From Brachyspira suanatina (lineage in GTDB: Bacteria; Spirochaetota; Brachyspiria; Brachyspirales; Brachyspiraceae): a stretch of 64,000 bases of DNA. Under the pieces are notes generated by a model. It worked only from the letters and a program-made list of their open reading frames with translations, was not told the origin of the DNA and did not search any database. Positions within the stretch are counted from its first letter, which is position 1; each line of letters opens with the position of its first letter. The DNA lies in contig NZ_CVLB01000001.1 in assembly GCF_001049755.1 (NCBI RefSeq), forward strand, positions 1,040,091-1,104,090. The letters are read 5' to 3'. This document shows, in pieces, positions 1 through 9,675 of this stretch. The position numbers were made by a program, and so were the translations under genes.

Positions 1-1332
1 ATCAGACTTCCAGTTATTAGTAATAATGAATCAGGAGAATTAGTACATTCTTTTAATAAGTTCTTAGAAAAGGTAAAAAATATCATTGTTAGTGTAAAAA
101 ACAATGCTTATACTTTGACAGGTAATATTCAGAACATGAGAGCATCTATTAGTATAAGTATTAGTGATTTTAATACCATTTATAAAGAATTTGAGACAGA
201 GCTTGCTAATTCTAATAAGATAGCAGAATCATCAGCAAATGCTGCTAGAGTAAGCTTTATGCAGCGTACAAGATTTACGGCAGTAAATGAGACAGTTCAG
301 TTGTTATTAGAAAATATTAATGATATTAATGATAAGATGAAGCAGCAGTCAGAAGCGGTATCTAAGACTAGTAGTTCAGTACAGCAGATGATGGCGAATA
401 TAGTAACAGTAAGCCATGGAGCAACTAAAGCTAATGATTATGCTAAGATTCTATACACTGAAGCTCAAGATGGAAGTAATATAGGAGAGTCAGTAGTAGA
501 TTCTATACAAAGTATTAAAGAATATTCTAAACAGATTACTAATATTACACAGGTAATTCATAATATAGCGGAACAGACTAACCTCTTAGCTATGAACGCA
601 GCGATAGAGGCAGCGCATGCCGGAGAACATGGCCGCGGATTTACAGTAGTAGCGGATAAGATTAGAAAGTTGGCAGAGGATACAGGTGAGAACTCTAAGA
701 TTATTAATGAGATAATTGAAGAGACAACTCAGGCAATAGATCATACAGTATCTTTAGCATTCAAGAGTTCTGAATCAATGGAGAAGATATTAGAAGGTTC
801 TAATACTTTAGCGGATTTGATATCAACAATATCCGGTGCGAATGATGAATTAGATATAGGTCGCCGAGAGATCTTGATGAATATTAGCAATTTGAATAGT
901 ATTACAGAAGATGTACAGGAATTATCTTTAAAGCAGATGCAGATGAGTTCTGCGGTTAGTCAGAATATTTCTAGTGTAGATAAGTTAGCAGAAGATGTAG
1001 TTAATGTAGTTAATACAGCAGAAAATGAGATGAAGGAGCTTGTAAATTCAATAGAGAATGTATCGAATTTGTCAAGTACAAGCAGTCATAATATGGAGAC
1101 AATGGACAAGCGAATCAAGGAATTGCAGTATATCTTCCTTCAGTTGTATAAATTAGTAATATCTTTCAAAACAGAGAAGAGTGAAGAAGAGATAGCAAGG
1201 GAGAAGAGTAAATCAACAGCAGTAGATAAGAAGCGAATCAGATTAGAACGTAAGGCGGAGAAAAATAGAATAAAAGAAGAAAAGAGAAGATTGAAAGAGT
1301 TGAAAAAAGAAAGTGCTAAAGGAAAAAAATAA
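1..1332 (+). CDS. methyl-accepting chemotaxis protein, C-terminal part (5' end outside window)
   Basis: This is the cytoplasmic signalling half of a chemotaxis receptor, which would couple ligand sensing to CheA/CheW at the cell pole. The frame is open from base 1, so the sensor and membrane segments lie upstream of the window. The first codons look like the end of a HAMP region. The conserved hairpin is clear at about 540-690 ([20 protein letters not shown], then [17 protein letters not shown]). Long heptad-like helices flank it. The protein ends in a very basic, Lys/Arg/Glu-rich tail (about 1195-1329) with no CheR/CheB docking pentapeptide that I can see. The gene uses AAG, GAG, CAG and TTG codons more freely than its neighbours. 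The family is certain; the ligand is unknown. Confidence 0.93.
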   Translation: MRLPVISNNESGELVHSFNKFLEKVKNIIVSVKNNAYTLTGNIQNMRASISISISDFNTIYKEFETELANSNKIAESSANAARVSFMQRTRFTAVNETVQLLLENINDINDKMKQQSEAVSKTSSSVQQMMANIVTVSHGATKANDYAKILYTEAQDGSNIGESVVDSIQSIKEYSKQITNITQVIHNIAEQTNLLAMNAAIEAAHAGEHGRGFTVVADKIRKLAEDTGENSKIINEIIEETTQAIDHTVSLAFKSSESMEKILEGSNTLADLISTISGANDELDIGRREILMNISNLNSITEDVQELSLKQMQMSSAVSQNISSVDKLAEDVVNVVNTAENEMKELVNSIENVSNLSSTSSHNMETMDKRIKELQYIFLQLYKLVISFKTEKSEEEIAREKSKSTAVDKKRIRLERKAEKNRIKEEKRRLKELKKESAKGKK

Positions 1333-1347
1333 TTTTATTAAAAGTTT

Positions 1348-2559
1348 ATGAAAAGAATTAGTTTATTTATTTTTATATTTTCTACTTTGATTTTCAGTAT
1401 TTTACATTGTGAAATAACACATAAATTCTATTGGAATTTAGAAAAAGGAAAAAGAATAGAATCTGTAAAAACAGCAGATGTAGAATATTATGAAAATGGA
1501 ATATTGACAAGCACATATAAAGAAAGAAATATAGTTGATTTAACAGTCATTGCCATAGCTCCAAAAGGCGGATATAGAGTAAGCGGAGTATTCAAGATTT
1601 TTAGAATGATGAAAGGTGATAAAGTTTTTCATCTTGATGAAGAATATACAAGCGATTTTATAATTCATACTAATGGAAAATTTGAAGTACCTTATAATTA
1701 TTTTATGCCGAATGTAAGACATGTCCCGACTTTTCCTGATAATGAAGTAAAACTTACTGAATCTTGGAACAGAGAATCTATAGAAATTGTTAAAGTAAAT
1801 AATGCTCCTAATTTAACAATGGCATTATCATCTGATTATCTATTCGCCAATATTGAAACTAATGATGACGGAAGCAGAAATGCTGTTATACAATATCATA
1901 TTATGACTGATAAAGATTTACTTCAGGCTGGGCTTTCAAGAAAAGGTTATCCAGAAAGAATATATGGCTTTAATTATGGTACATTTCTTTGGGATATGGA
2001 AAAAAATATTCCTGTATCTCAGCAGGAGAGATATCAAATATTATTTGGTTATGGAAAAGAATTATCTTATGCTAGTTTGCAGTATAAAATGAATATTATC
2101 AGTACTTATAAAATTTATGATACAATAACAAAAGAAGAAGAAGATTATAACAGAAAAAAACTTGAAGATAATCTTTATAATGATGATAATGTTACTATAG
2201 ATACAGTACCTGAGGGTTTGGTATTAAGACTTGGTGAGATTCTTTTTGATACTGATTCTTATACTTTGAAACCCGAAGCAAAAAATACTATAGATAATGT
2301 TATTAAGGCAATAAAAGAAACTTATCCTGACAGAGAAATAATAGTAGAAGGGCATACTGATAATACAGGAAGAAAAGAATATAATCAGGACTTATCAGAA
2401 AAAAGAGCAAAATCAGTTGCAGATTATATCTTGCCTAATCTTGATCATGATAAATTATCTTATAAAGGTTTTGCAGATGATGAACCTATAGCTTCCAATG
2501 ATACAGCAGAAGGAAGAAGAAAAAATAGAAGAGTTGATATCATAATCAAATTAAGATAA
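1348..2559 (+). CDS. OmpA-family envelope protein with C-terminal peptidoglycan-binding domain
   Basis: A 403-residue exported protein. Residues 1-20 are a hydrophobic signal peptide. Residues about 25-280 are a beta-rich region that I cannot assign. Residues about 290-403 are a clear OmpA-like domain: ILFDTDSYTLKP, then IIVEGHTDNTG, then LSEKRAKSVADYI and NRRVDIIIKL. The Asp of HTDNTG and the Arg of NRRVDI are the positions that bind diaminopimelate or ornithine of peptidoglycan in this family. It probably tethers the outer membrane or periplasm to the cell wall. It starts 15 bases after the receptor gene without a strong ribosome site, so it may be co-transcribed with it. The domain call is firm; the role of the N-terminal part is not known. 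Confidence 0.88.
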   Translation: MKRISLFIFIFSTLIFSILHCEITHKFYWNLEKGKRIESVKTADVEYYENGILTSTYKERNIVDLTVIAIAPKGGYRVSGVFKIFRMMKGDKVFHLDEEYTSDFIIHTNGKFEVPYNYFMPNVRHVPTFPDNEVKLTESWNRESIEIVKVNNAPNLTMALSSDYLFANIETNDDGSRNAVIQYHIMTDKDLLQAGLSRKGYPERIYGFNYGTFLWDMEKNIPVSQQERYQILFGYGKELSYASLQYKMNIISTYKIYDTITKEEEDYNRKKLEDNLYNDDNVTIDTVPEGLVLRLGEILFDTDSYTLKPEAKNTIDNVIKAIKETYPDREIIVEGHTDNTGRKEYNQDLSEKRAKSVADYILPNLDHDKLSYKGFADDEPIASNDTAEGRRKNRRVDIIIKLR

Positions 2560-2723
2560 TAATTTTTGCTAAGAAATAATTTGTAATTAATAATAAAATT
2601 AAATTTCTTAATAAATCTATTTTTAATCATTATTTTATTTTTCAATTTGTTTATAGCATATTAGTTGAAAAAGTTGAATAAATTTTATACTATAGTGTAG
2701 CTATATATTTCTAATTTATAGCA

Positions 2724-2751
2724 TTGATAAAATATGTTTTTATAATATAAT
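2724..2751 (+). promoter_or_regulatory. sigma-70 type promoter for the obg fusion gene
   Basis: TTGATA (2724-2729) and TATAAT (2746-2751) are separated by 16 bp and lie about 47 bp upstream of the start codon. The geometry is shared by many promoters in this window. Confidence 0.6.
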
Positions 2752-2798
2752 TAATATTCAATAAATCAAAAATAATTAATTAGCAAGGTAATAATAAA

Positions 2799-4841
2799 AT
2801 GGATCAATTTATAGATGTAGTAAGTTTTGAGATAGAAGCAGGACATGGAGGAGCTGGAAGCGTAAGTTTCAGAAGAGAGGCCCATGTACCTATGGGAGGT
2901 CCTGACGGAGGAAATGGAGGAGACGGCGGAGATGTTATCGTTAGAGTGGATGCAAGAATAAATAGTTTCGGTAAGATAAAAAGCAGAAAAAGATTCAGAG
3001 CAAGAGACGGAGAACCTGGAAGAGCTAGATTAAGTGACGGTAAAAGGGGAGATGATGTTGTTATAAGAGTTCCTATTGGTACAGTTGTTTATGATGAAGA
3101 TACAAATAATATATTGGCTGATTTACTCGAGGACGGACAAAGCTATACTGTTGCTAGAGGAGGAAAAGGCGGAAAAGGAAATAAATTCTATGCCACAGCT
3201 ACAAATCAGGCACCAGATTATGCTCAGCATGGTTTAGATGGTGAGAAATTAAATATAAGATTAGAAGTTAAACTTATAGCTGATATTGGACTTGTAGGTA
3301 TGCCTAATGCTGGTAAATCAAGTTTGCTTGCAAGACTTACAAGAGCTAATCCAAAAATTGCATCTTATCCATTTACTACACTTACTCCGAATTTGGGTGT
3401 TTGTTATTTAGATTATGAGAGAAGTTTTGTTATTGCTGATATACCTGGAATCATAGAAGGTGCTAGCGAAGGAGCTGGACTTGGACTTACTTTCTTAAGA
3501 CATATAGAAAGAACAGGTGCTTTATGTTTTGTTATAGATTTAACTGGTGAAGATGTAGCTGATACTTATAAAAAACTTAGAAATGAATTGAAGCAGTATA
3601 GTAAAGAATTAATAAAGAAAAAGTCTATTATCGTACTAAATAAAACTGATATGCTTGAAAAAGATGAGATAAAAGCAAAAGTAAAAGCTATAGAAAAAGC
3701 AGTAAAAAAAGAATATAAAAATAATAAAGAAACTCATTATGAAGAGCCTGAAATATTTGCTTTATCCGTGTTTAGTTTAGATGGAGAACTTCTAGATAAA
3801 GTTACAAATGCATTCTATAAAGCAAACGAAGAAAGATATGATAACACTAAAAAAGAAACTAAAGAGCCTTTGCTTCTCAATCAGAATAAAACTAAGTCAA
3901 AATTAAAAACAAAAAGAGTATTCGGGCCAGTAGTATCTAAAAGGTTGGGTAATTCTTTGGGAATAGATGTTATACCTCATAAAACTTGCTCTTATAATTG
4001 CATATACTGTCAATTAGGTTCTGAAGAAAATACTAGAACTAGTCTTGCTAATTATTATTCTGTTGATGAAATAATATATGAATTAAAAGAGGCTTTGCTT
4101 AATAATAAAAATATTGATTATATAACATTTGCAGGTTCAGGCGAGCCTACATTATATAAAGATTTAAAAAAACTTATTTATGAAATAAAGCAGATAACTG
4201 ATATTCCTGTATGTATTATAACAAATGGTTCTTTACTTTATAAACAGGAAATGCGTTCTGATTTGCTTATTGCCGATTTGGTTATACCTTCTCTTGATGC
4301 TGGTAATATGGATACATTTAAACTTATAGATCAGCCTAATAAAGAAATTGATTTTGATAAAATGGTTAATGGACTTATAGAGTTTAGGAGAGTTTTTAAA
4401 GGCGAGTATTGGCTTGAGGTATTTTTACTTAAAGATATAAATGACAGCAAAGAAGAGCTTGATGATATAATAAAAATAGTAAATAAAATAAAACCTGACA
4501 GAGTACAGCTTGTTACAGCTACAAGAAGAACTTCAAATGAAAAGGCTAAAGCATTGAATGATGAAGAAATGGAGAATGCAAAAAAATATTTTGAAACAAA
4601 TTGTAATATAGAAATAGATGTACCTAGCGTATCGGATAAGGCTAAAGGAAATACTAAAAAAATCACCGAAGAAGATATAATAAATTTTTTAATAAGACAG
4701 CCTGATACTGTTCATATGATAGCTATTAGTTTTAATGAAGATGAAAGCAGGGTAAGTGAATTATTAAAAAAATTAGTTGAAAGCGGAAAGGTGAGAGAAG
4801 AAATAGTTAATGGCGTATTGTCTTATGCAGTTAATATTTGA
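2799..4841 (+). CDS. obg: Obg-family ribosome-assembly GTPase fused to a COG0731-like radical-SAM domain
   Basis: One uninterrupted 680-residue frame holds two enzymes. Residues 1-158 are the Gly-rich Obg fold. Residues 159-340 are the G domain, with GMPNAGKS (167-174), DIPG (214-217) and NKTD (281-284). Obg acts in 50S ribosome maturation and stress control and is normally about 340-430 residues. A Lys-rich linker (about 341-372) leads to a radical-SAM domain beginning RVFGPVVSKRLG, with the iron-sulphur motif CSYNCIYC (397-404) and a Gly-rich GSGEPTL motif (446-452). These match the COG0731 Fe-S oxidoreductase family, related to wyosine synthases. The last ~65 residues look like a winged helix. 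The reaction of the second half is unknown. AAGG lies upstream of the ATG. Confidence 0.93.
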   Translation: MDQFIDVVSFEIEAGHGGAGSVSFRREAHVPMGGPDGGNGGDGGDVIVRVDARINSFGKIKSRKRFRARDGEPGRARLSDGKRGDDVVIRVPIGTVVYDEDTNNILADLLEDGQSYTVARGGKGGKGNKFYATATNQAPDYAQHGLDGEKLNIRLEVKLIADIGLVGMPNAGKSSLLARLTRANPKIASYPFTTLTPNLGVCYLDYERSFVIADIPGIIEGASEGAGLGLTFLRHIERTGALCFVIDLTGEDVADTYKKLRNELKQYSKELIKKKSIIVLNKTDMLEKDEIKAKVKAIEKAVKKEYKNNKETHYEEPEIFALSVFSLDGELLDKVTNAFYKANEERYDNTKKETKEPLLLNQNKTKSKLKTKRVFGPVVSKRLGNSLGIDVIPHKTCSYNCIYCQLGSEENTRTSLANYYSVDEIIYELKEALLNNKNIDYITFAGSGEPTLYKDLKKLIYEIKQITDIPVCIITNGSLLYKQEMRSDLLIADLVIPSLDAGNMDTFKLIDQPNKEIDFDKMVNGLIEFRRVFKGEYWLEVFLLKDINDSKEELDDIIKIVNKIKPDRVQLVTATRRTSNEKAKALNDEEMENAKKYFETNCNIEIDVPSVSDKAKGNTKKITEEDIINFLIRQPDTVHMIAISFNEDESRVSELLKKLVESGKVREEIVNGVLSYAVNI

Positions 4842-4956
4842 TATTGTATTTTATATAAATATATATATTTTAAATATTGATTAATTTTATAATTTACTTC
4901 TTGATATATTTTTATTTAATAATAGAATTATATAATATTAATATAGAATGTAAATT

Positions 4957-5703
4957 ATGAGAACCGTATTTATTATAATTTTTATAAGTATATGCTGCAA
5001 TATTATATATTCATTTACCCAAAAAGAAAATGATTTAATTATGGCAGCCGAAAAGTCCGATATTATGTCAATTAGGAATATACTCAATAGCAAAGATGTT
5101 AATATTAATGTTCAGGACAGATACGGCGTTACTCCTTTGATGCATGCAGTATTCAATAAAGATATTTATATACTGGAATTATTATTAAAAAATAATGCAG
5201 ATCCTAATATGCAAAACGACAGCGGTAAAACAGCTTTAATATATGCATGCAATACTTGTGAGTTTGATATGATACAAATGCTTATATGGTATAAAGCTGA
5301 TGTTAATCTTACTGATAATTATAAATCTACAGCTTTAATGTATGCTTCAAGCAGAGATACTAATATTATAAAATTACTTGCTGAATCAGGTGCTGATATT
5401 AATGCTCAGAATTTAGATGGTAAAACAGCTTTGATGTATAATATTTTAAATAAAGCTGATGCTGAAACTATTAAAACTTTTATTAGTTTAGGTGCAGATA
5501 TTAATATTCAGGATATTCATGGATATAGTGCTTTGATGTATGCTGCTATATTGGATTATAGAGAATTTGTTGAAATATTAATAGAAAATGGAGCTGATGT
5601 AAATAAAAGAAATAATTATAATAAAACAGCTTTAACTATGTCGGAAGAAAATAAAAATTATAAAATGGCTGAGATTTTAATTAAATACGGTGCTGTAAGA
5701 TAA
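4957..5703 (+). CDS. secreted ankyrin-repeat protein (248 aa)
   Basis: Residues 1-19 are a hydrophobic export signal (MRTVFIIIFISICCNIIYSF). The rest is about seven ankyrin repeats with the usual G-TPLM-A and GADIN consensus: VTPLMHAVFN, KTALIYACNT, STALMYASSR, KTALMYNIL, YSALMYAAI. Ankyrin repeats bind other proteins; here they would act in the periplasm or at the surface. No catalytic motif is visible. The gene is convergent with another ankyrin gene whose stop is only 10 bp away. The family call is firm; the partner is unknown. Confidence 0.9.
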   Translation: MRTVFIIIFISICCNIIYSFTQKENDLIMAAEKSDIMSIRNILNSKDVNINVQDRYGVTPLMHAVFNKDIYILELLLKNNADPNMQNDSGKTALIYACNTCEFDMIQMLIWYKADVNLTDNYKSTALMYASSRDTNIIKLLAESGADINAQNLDGKTALMYNILNKADAETIKTFISLGADINIQDIHGYSALMYAAILDYREFVEILIENGADVNKRNNYNKTALTMSEENKNYKMAEILIKYGAVR

Positions 5704-5713
5704 TTAATTATTT

Positions 5714-6994
5714 TTAATTTATAGCTCCAAGTCCTAATAATTTTTTTATTTCTTTGTTATTCATTTTCTTTGCTATATCTATTGCTTTACTATCTACAAC
5801 AGCATTATTTCTTATAAGTTTTCTGCACATTTCTAAATTATTGTTTTCTACAGCTATAGCTAATGGACTATATCCTCTTTTATCTTTTATATCAACATTA
5901 GCACCATTTAATAATAAATTATCAGTTATAGACATATTATTATTTTTTACTGCTGTATGTATAGGAGCGTATCCGTTATACATATTATTTAATTCAGATT
6001 TGGCATTTATTAAAATATTGGATATTTCAGTATCATTATTTGAAACTGCTATATTTAATGCTAATTGATTTTTCTCATTTAATATGTTTACATTTGCATT
6101 ATATTTTATTAAAGCATTTATAACTTCTATATATTCATTTTTTGATTTATGAGCATTCATTACAGCTAAATGCAAGGCAGTATTTCCATTTTTATCTTTT
6201 ATATTTGGATTTGCATTTTTTGATAAAAGCAAATTGACACTTTCAAGCAATTTATTAGAATTATTTTCTATAACATAATGCAATGATGTTTTTAAGTTTG
6301 CATTTGTATTGTCTATATCAGCACCTAATTTTATAAGTTCGCTTGCCGCCTCTATAGAACCGTGTCCAACAGCATAATGTAGCATAGTATTTGTATCTTT
6401 AGTATCAACATCTATTCCTAAATCTTTTACTAAATAGTTTATGTTTTCTACATTATTTCCAATGCTTGCTGATTTTATTAAAGATATAACATCTTCGCTG
6501 TTCATAAGCAAATATATATTTTTATTAAGATAAAGCTGTAATATTTGAGGATTAGCATATTCTGAAGCTAGAAACTCGCTTCTTGGTTTTTCTTTCATTT
6601 GGAAATTAATATTGGCTCCAGAATCTATCAATAATTTCACACTTTCAAAGTTTTTATTTATAGTTGCAATATCCATAGCCGAATAGTATGAACCATCTAT
6701 ATATTTATTTTTATTTGTTATTTTAGTATTATTATCCAAAAGAATATTTAAATCAGTATACGGAGAATTTTTAAGTACATTTATAGAAACTGTTTGATTA
6801 TTTTCAGCAGCTATATGTATTAGTGAGTATCCTCTTTCATCTTTAATATTAGGACTTACATTTTGTGATAGAAGAGTCTGTATCGTTCTAATATCCCCTG
6901 TTTTTACGGCATTAATCATCTTGTTTTCATTTTCTGTTAATGCATACAAACTAATAATATTTATGAATAATGTTATTATTATAATTTTTTTCAT
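5714..6994 (-). CDS. secreted ankyrin-repeat protein (426 aa)
   Basis: The signal peptide covers residues 1-18 (MKKIIIITLFINIISLYA). About ten ankyrin repeats follow, from RGYSLIHIAAEN near residue 56 to RGYSPLAIAVENN near residue 380, with several degenerate repeats around residues 130-200. A protein-binding scaffold in the periplasm is the likely role. It faces the ankyrin gene at 4957-5703, but the two are not close copies: this one uses LHxAVxxG-type repeats and is longer. No enzymatic motif is present. Confidence 0.9.
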   Translation of the reverse strand: MKKIIIITLFINIISLYALTENENKMINAVKTGDIRTIQTLLSQNVSPNIKDERGYSLIHIAAENNQTVSINVLKNSPYTDLNILLDNNTKITNKNKYIDGSYYSAMDIATINKNFESVKLLIDSGANINFQMKEKPRSEFLASEYANPQILQLYLNKNIYLLMNSEDVISLIKSASIGNNVENINYLVKDLGIDVDTKDTNTMLHYAVGHGSIEAASELIKLGADIDNTNANLKTSLHYVIENNSNKLLESVNLLLSKNANPNIKDKNGNTALHLAVMNAHKSKNEYIEVINALIKYNANVNILNEKNQLALNIAVSNNDTEISNILINAKSELNNMYNGYAPIHTAVKNNNMSITDNLLLNGANVDIKDKRGYSPLAIAVENNNLEMCRKLIRNNAVVDSKAIDIAKKMNNKEIKKLLGLGAIN

Positions 6995-7118
6995 ATTATT
7001 TCCATTTATTATTAAGTTAATATTATGTATACTAATACATTATAATCATCGTTTTTATATTTATTTTGATTATAACTTTTTTGTTATTAAAATATTATAT
7101 AAATATAAGAATAAAATA

Positions 7119-7147
7119 TTGAAAAATAGAAAAATATAATATATACT
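7119..7147 (+). promoter_or_regulatory. probable promoter of the HD-hydrolase/pncA/ogt/GNAT run
   Basis: TTGAAA (7119-7124) and TATACT (7142-7147) are 17 bp apart. They lie just upstream of a strong GGAGG ribosome site (about 7160-7165) that serves the gene at 7173. Confidence 0.45.
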
Positions 7148-7172
7148 TATGATAATATTTGGAGGTTTTTAA

Positions 7173-7745
7173 ATGGCCAGTATAGAAAGAGATAAAGCTG
7201 TTGAATTATTTAAAAAATATAATGATGAGCATTCATTATTTAAGCATGCATTATCCGTGGAAGCAGTGATGAGATATTTTGCCAAGAAAAACGGCGAAGA
7301 TGAAGACGAATGGGGTATGGTAGGATTTTTACATGATATGGATTATGAAAAATATCCTGATGAGCATTGTATTAAAGTGAGAGAAATACTAGAAGCTGAG
7401 GGACTTCCAGAAAGTTTTATAAGAGCAATTCAAAGCCATGGCTACGGACTATGTACGGATATTGAACCTTTAAGTAATATGGAAAAAACTTTATATGCTG
7501 TTGATGAACTTTCTGGTTTTATTACTGCATGTGCTTTAGTTAGACCTTCAAAGAGTTTAGATGATATGGAAGTTAAATCTGTTAAGAAGAAATTGAAAGA
7601 TAAAGCATTTGCTGCAAAAGTAGATAGAACAGTTATAAATAAAGGTGCTGAAATGTTAGGCATTAATATGGATGAATTAATAAAAGAAACTATAGAAGCT
7701 CTTATTCCTGTGCAAGAGAGTATAGGGCTTAAGAAAATTTCCTAA
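7173..7745 (+). CDS. HD-domain hydrolase (COG2316-like)
   Basis: A 190-residue soluble protein with an HD metal-dependent phosphohydrolase fold. The candidate metal ligands are His25 (KHALSVEAVM), the His54-Asp55 pair (GFLHDMDYEKYP), His65 and His89 (IQSHGYG). It lacks the GYP extension of cyclic-di-GMP phosphodiesterases, so the substrate cannot be named; small HD proteins of this type often act on nucleotides. A strong GGAGG precedes the ATG. It heads a same-strand run with the nicotinamidase (25 bp gap), the alkyltransferase and the acetyltransferase. Confidence 0.8.
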   Translation: MASIERDKAVELFKKYNDEHSLFKHALSVEAVMRYFAKKNGEDEDEWGMVGFLHDMDYEKYPDEHCIKVREILEAEGLPESFIRAIQSHGYGLCTDIEPLSNMEKTLYAVDELSGFITACALVRPSKSLDDMEVKSVKKKLKDKAFAAKVDRTVINKGAEMLGINMDELIKETIEALIPVQESIGLKKIS

Positions 7746-7770
7746 ATATTAATATTTACGGACTTGGGTT

Positions 7771-8412
7771 ATGAGTAAAATAAAGATACTGACAATAGTA
7801 GATATGCAAAATGATTATATGGAAGGCGGCCCTATGGCTGTTAAAGGTGCTGCTAAATTAGTGCCCGTTATAAATGATCTTATAAAAAATGGAGAGTATG
7901 ATGCTATAATTGCAACTCAGGATTGGCATCCTTCCAATCATATATCTTTTGCTTCAACTCATGAAAAAGAGCCTTTTTCAAAAATTAAAGTTATAGATCA
8001 AGATACAGGAGATGAAGAGATTCTTACTTTATGGCCTCGTCATTGTGTTGCTAGGACTTATGGTTCTGCTATAGTTGATGGACTTAGAAAGAAGAGAGAT
8101 TACATATATGTTCAAAAGGGAGTTGATCCTGATGATGAAGGTAACTCCGGATTTTCTTATATGCATAAAGAGTTTATAGATGCTGCAAGAGAAAATAAAG
8201 AAACTTTAGTTCTTGATTTTGTTGGGGTTGCTCTTGATTACTGTGTATTTTTTACAGCAAGAGACACTGCTGAATATGTAGCTTCTATAGATGCAGAATA
8301 TTTAGTAAGTGTAAATGTACTTGAATATGCTTCTGCTGCGGTTAATCCCGAATCTATTGAGGGTTTATATACTTCTTGTCCTCTTATCAATCTTAAAAAG
8401 GTTAGATTGTGA
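7771..8412 (+). CDS. pncA: nicotinamidase (isochorismatase fold)
   Basis: It hydrolyses nicotinamide to nicotinate and ammonia for NAD salvage. The 213-residue sequence shows the cysteine-hydrolase triad Asp11 (TIVDMQNDY), Lys116 (YVQKG) and Cys158 (GVALDYCV). Metal ligands Asp51 and His53 (ATQDWHP), with His91 (LWPRHCV), match known nicotinamidases and not plain isochorismatases. Length is usual for PncA. Its TGA stop overlaps the GTG start of the next gene by four bases, which indicates translational coupling. Confidence 0.9.
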   Translation: MSKIKILTIVDMQNDYMEGGPMAVKGAAKLVPVINDLIKNGEYDAIIATQDWHPSNHISFASTHEKEPFSKIKVIDQDTGDEEILTLWPRHCVARTYGSAIVDGLRKKRDYIYVQKGVDPDDEGNSGFSYMHKEFIDAARENKETLVLDFVGVALDYCVFFTARDTAEYVASIDAEYLVSVNVLEYASAAVNPESIEGLYTSCPLINLKKVRL

Positions 8413-8945
8413 AAATTATTAGGCTTGAAAAAAAATCTAATTTTAATAAAGCCTATATTTATAAAAGCCCTATTGGTGATTTAATACTAACTGCTGATGA
8501 AACTTATCAATATATTACATCATTGGAATTTAATTTAAATAATATAAATATATCATTAAATGATGAAGAGCCATCTATAATAAAGAAAGCAAAAAAAGAA
8601 TTAGATGATTATTTTTCAAATGGTTTAAAAAAATTTTCTCTGCCTTTAGCTGTATATGGTACAGATTTTCAATATAATGTTTGGATGGAAACTTCAAAAA
8701 TACCTTTCGGAAAAGTTGTTACATATTCTGATATAGCAAGAAATATTTCAGATAAAAAGGGAAGCATATCAAGAGCAGTAGGTACAGCTGAGGGAAAAAA
8801 CAAAATAGCTATTATAATACCTTGTCATAGAGTTGTAGGAGTAAATAAAAAATTAACAGGATATGCAGGCGGACTTAATAAAAAAGAATATTTACTAAAG
8901 CATGAAGGTTTTAATATAGTTAATTCTAAAATTATAATGAAGTAG
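8409..8945 (+). CDS. ogt: methylated-DNA--protein-cysteine S-methyltransferase
   Basis: A suicide repair enzyme that moves the alkyl group of O6-alkylguanine to its own Cys139, within the signature IIPCHRVVG (136-144). The helix-turn-helix part is also typical (FQYNVWMETSKIPFGKVVTYSDIA, about 87-110, then SRAVGTAEGKN). At 178 residues with no Ada zinc domain it is of the Ogt/MGMT type. The usual Asn in AVGxANxxN is Glu here. The start is GTG, in a four-base GTGA overlap with pncA, so the two are translated together. Confidence 0.92.
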   Translation: MKIIRLEKKSNFNKAYIYKSPIGDLILTADETYQYITSLEFNLNNINISLNDEEPSIIKKAKKELDDYFSNGLKKFSLPLAVYGTDFQYNVWMETSKIPFGKVVTYSDIARNISDKKGSISRAVGTAEGKNKIAIIIPCHRVVGVNKKLTGYAGGLNKKEYLLKHEGFNIVNSKIIMK

Positions 8946-8956
8946 GTTGATCTTAT

Positions 8957-9511
8957 ATGCTTAAAAAAACTTATAAAACAAATAGGCTTTTTCTAGTTCA
9001 GCCTAATGTAAATATCGCTTCTGAGATAGTTGATTTTTACAGCAGAAATAAAGAGTTTTTTAAAGAGTTTGATCCTCAAAGACCTGATGTATTTTATAAG
9101 GTTAATACTCATAAAGATATAATAAAAAGAGAGCTTGAAGAAGTTAAATATAAAAGAATGCTTAAATTTTGGATTTATAAAATAGAAGATAAAAAAAGAA
9201 TTATAGGAATGATTAATTTCACTAATATTTCTATGGGGGCTTTTTTATCATGTACGGTTGGTTACAAATTAGATGAATTTGAACAGCATAAAGGTTATAT
9301 GACAGAAGCACTTAAAGCAGCCATAATAATAGTATTTAAAGAACTGAAACTTCATAGAATAGAGGCTAATATAATGCCTCATAATAAACCTTCTTTGGAA
9401 TTGGCTAAAAGACTTGGCTTTGAATATGAGGGACTTGCCAAAAAATATTTAAAAATTAACGGCAAATGGGAAGATCATGTTCATATGACTATAATAAATG
9501 ATGAAGTATAA
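8957..9511 (+). CDS. GNAT acetyltransferase, RimJ/RimL-like
   Basis: A 184-residue acetyl-CoA-dependent N-acetyltransferase. The fold shows in KTNRLFLVQPN at the start, the central strand IIGMINFTNISMGAFLSCTVGYKLDEFEQH split around residues 77-107, the KGYMTEALKAAI acetyl-CoA loop (about 109-120) and the final HRIEANIMPHNKPSLELAKRLGFEYEG block. This pattern is that of RimJ/RimL enzymes that acetylate ribosomal proteins, although relatives act on other amines. It begins 11 bp after the alkyltransferase and ends this run of genes. Confidence 0.85.
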   Translation: MLKKTYKTNRLFLVQPNVNIASEIVDFYSRNKEFFKEFDPQRPDVFYKVNTHKDIIKRELEEVKYKRMLKFWIYKIEDKKRIIGMINFTNISMGAFLSCTVGYKLDEFEQHKGYMTEALKAAIIIVFKELKLHRIEANIMPHNKPSLELAKRLGFEYEGLAKKYLKINGKWEDHVHMTIINDEV

Positions 9512-9612
9512 AATACTTGTTTTAATATAAAAAAATCTTTGAAACTATAGAATTATGTTTATTAATTTCTATAAATTCGCATAAAAATATATAAAATTAT
9601 ATCTTTAAAATC

Positions 9613-9640
9613 TTTACAAATTAAATATTATTTGTATAAT
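9613..9640 (+). promoter_or_regulatory. promoter for the small zinc-ribbon gene pair
   Basis: TTTACA (9613-9618) and TATAAT (9635-9640) are 16 bp apart, about 35 bp before the AGAGG ribosome site and ATG of the gene at 9676. Confidence 0.6.
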
Positions 9641-9675
9641 ATACGGCGAAAAATAAATTCTTAAGAGGTGTATAA

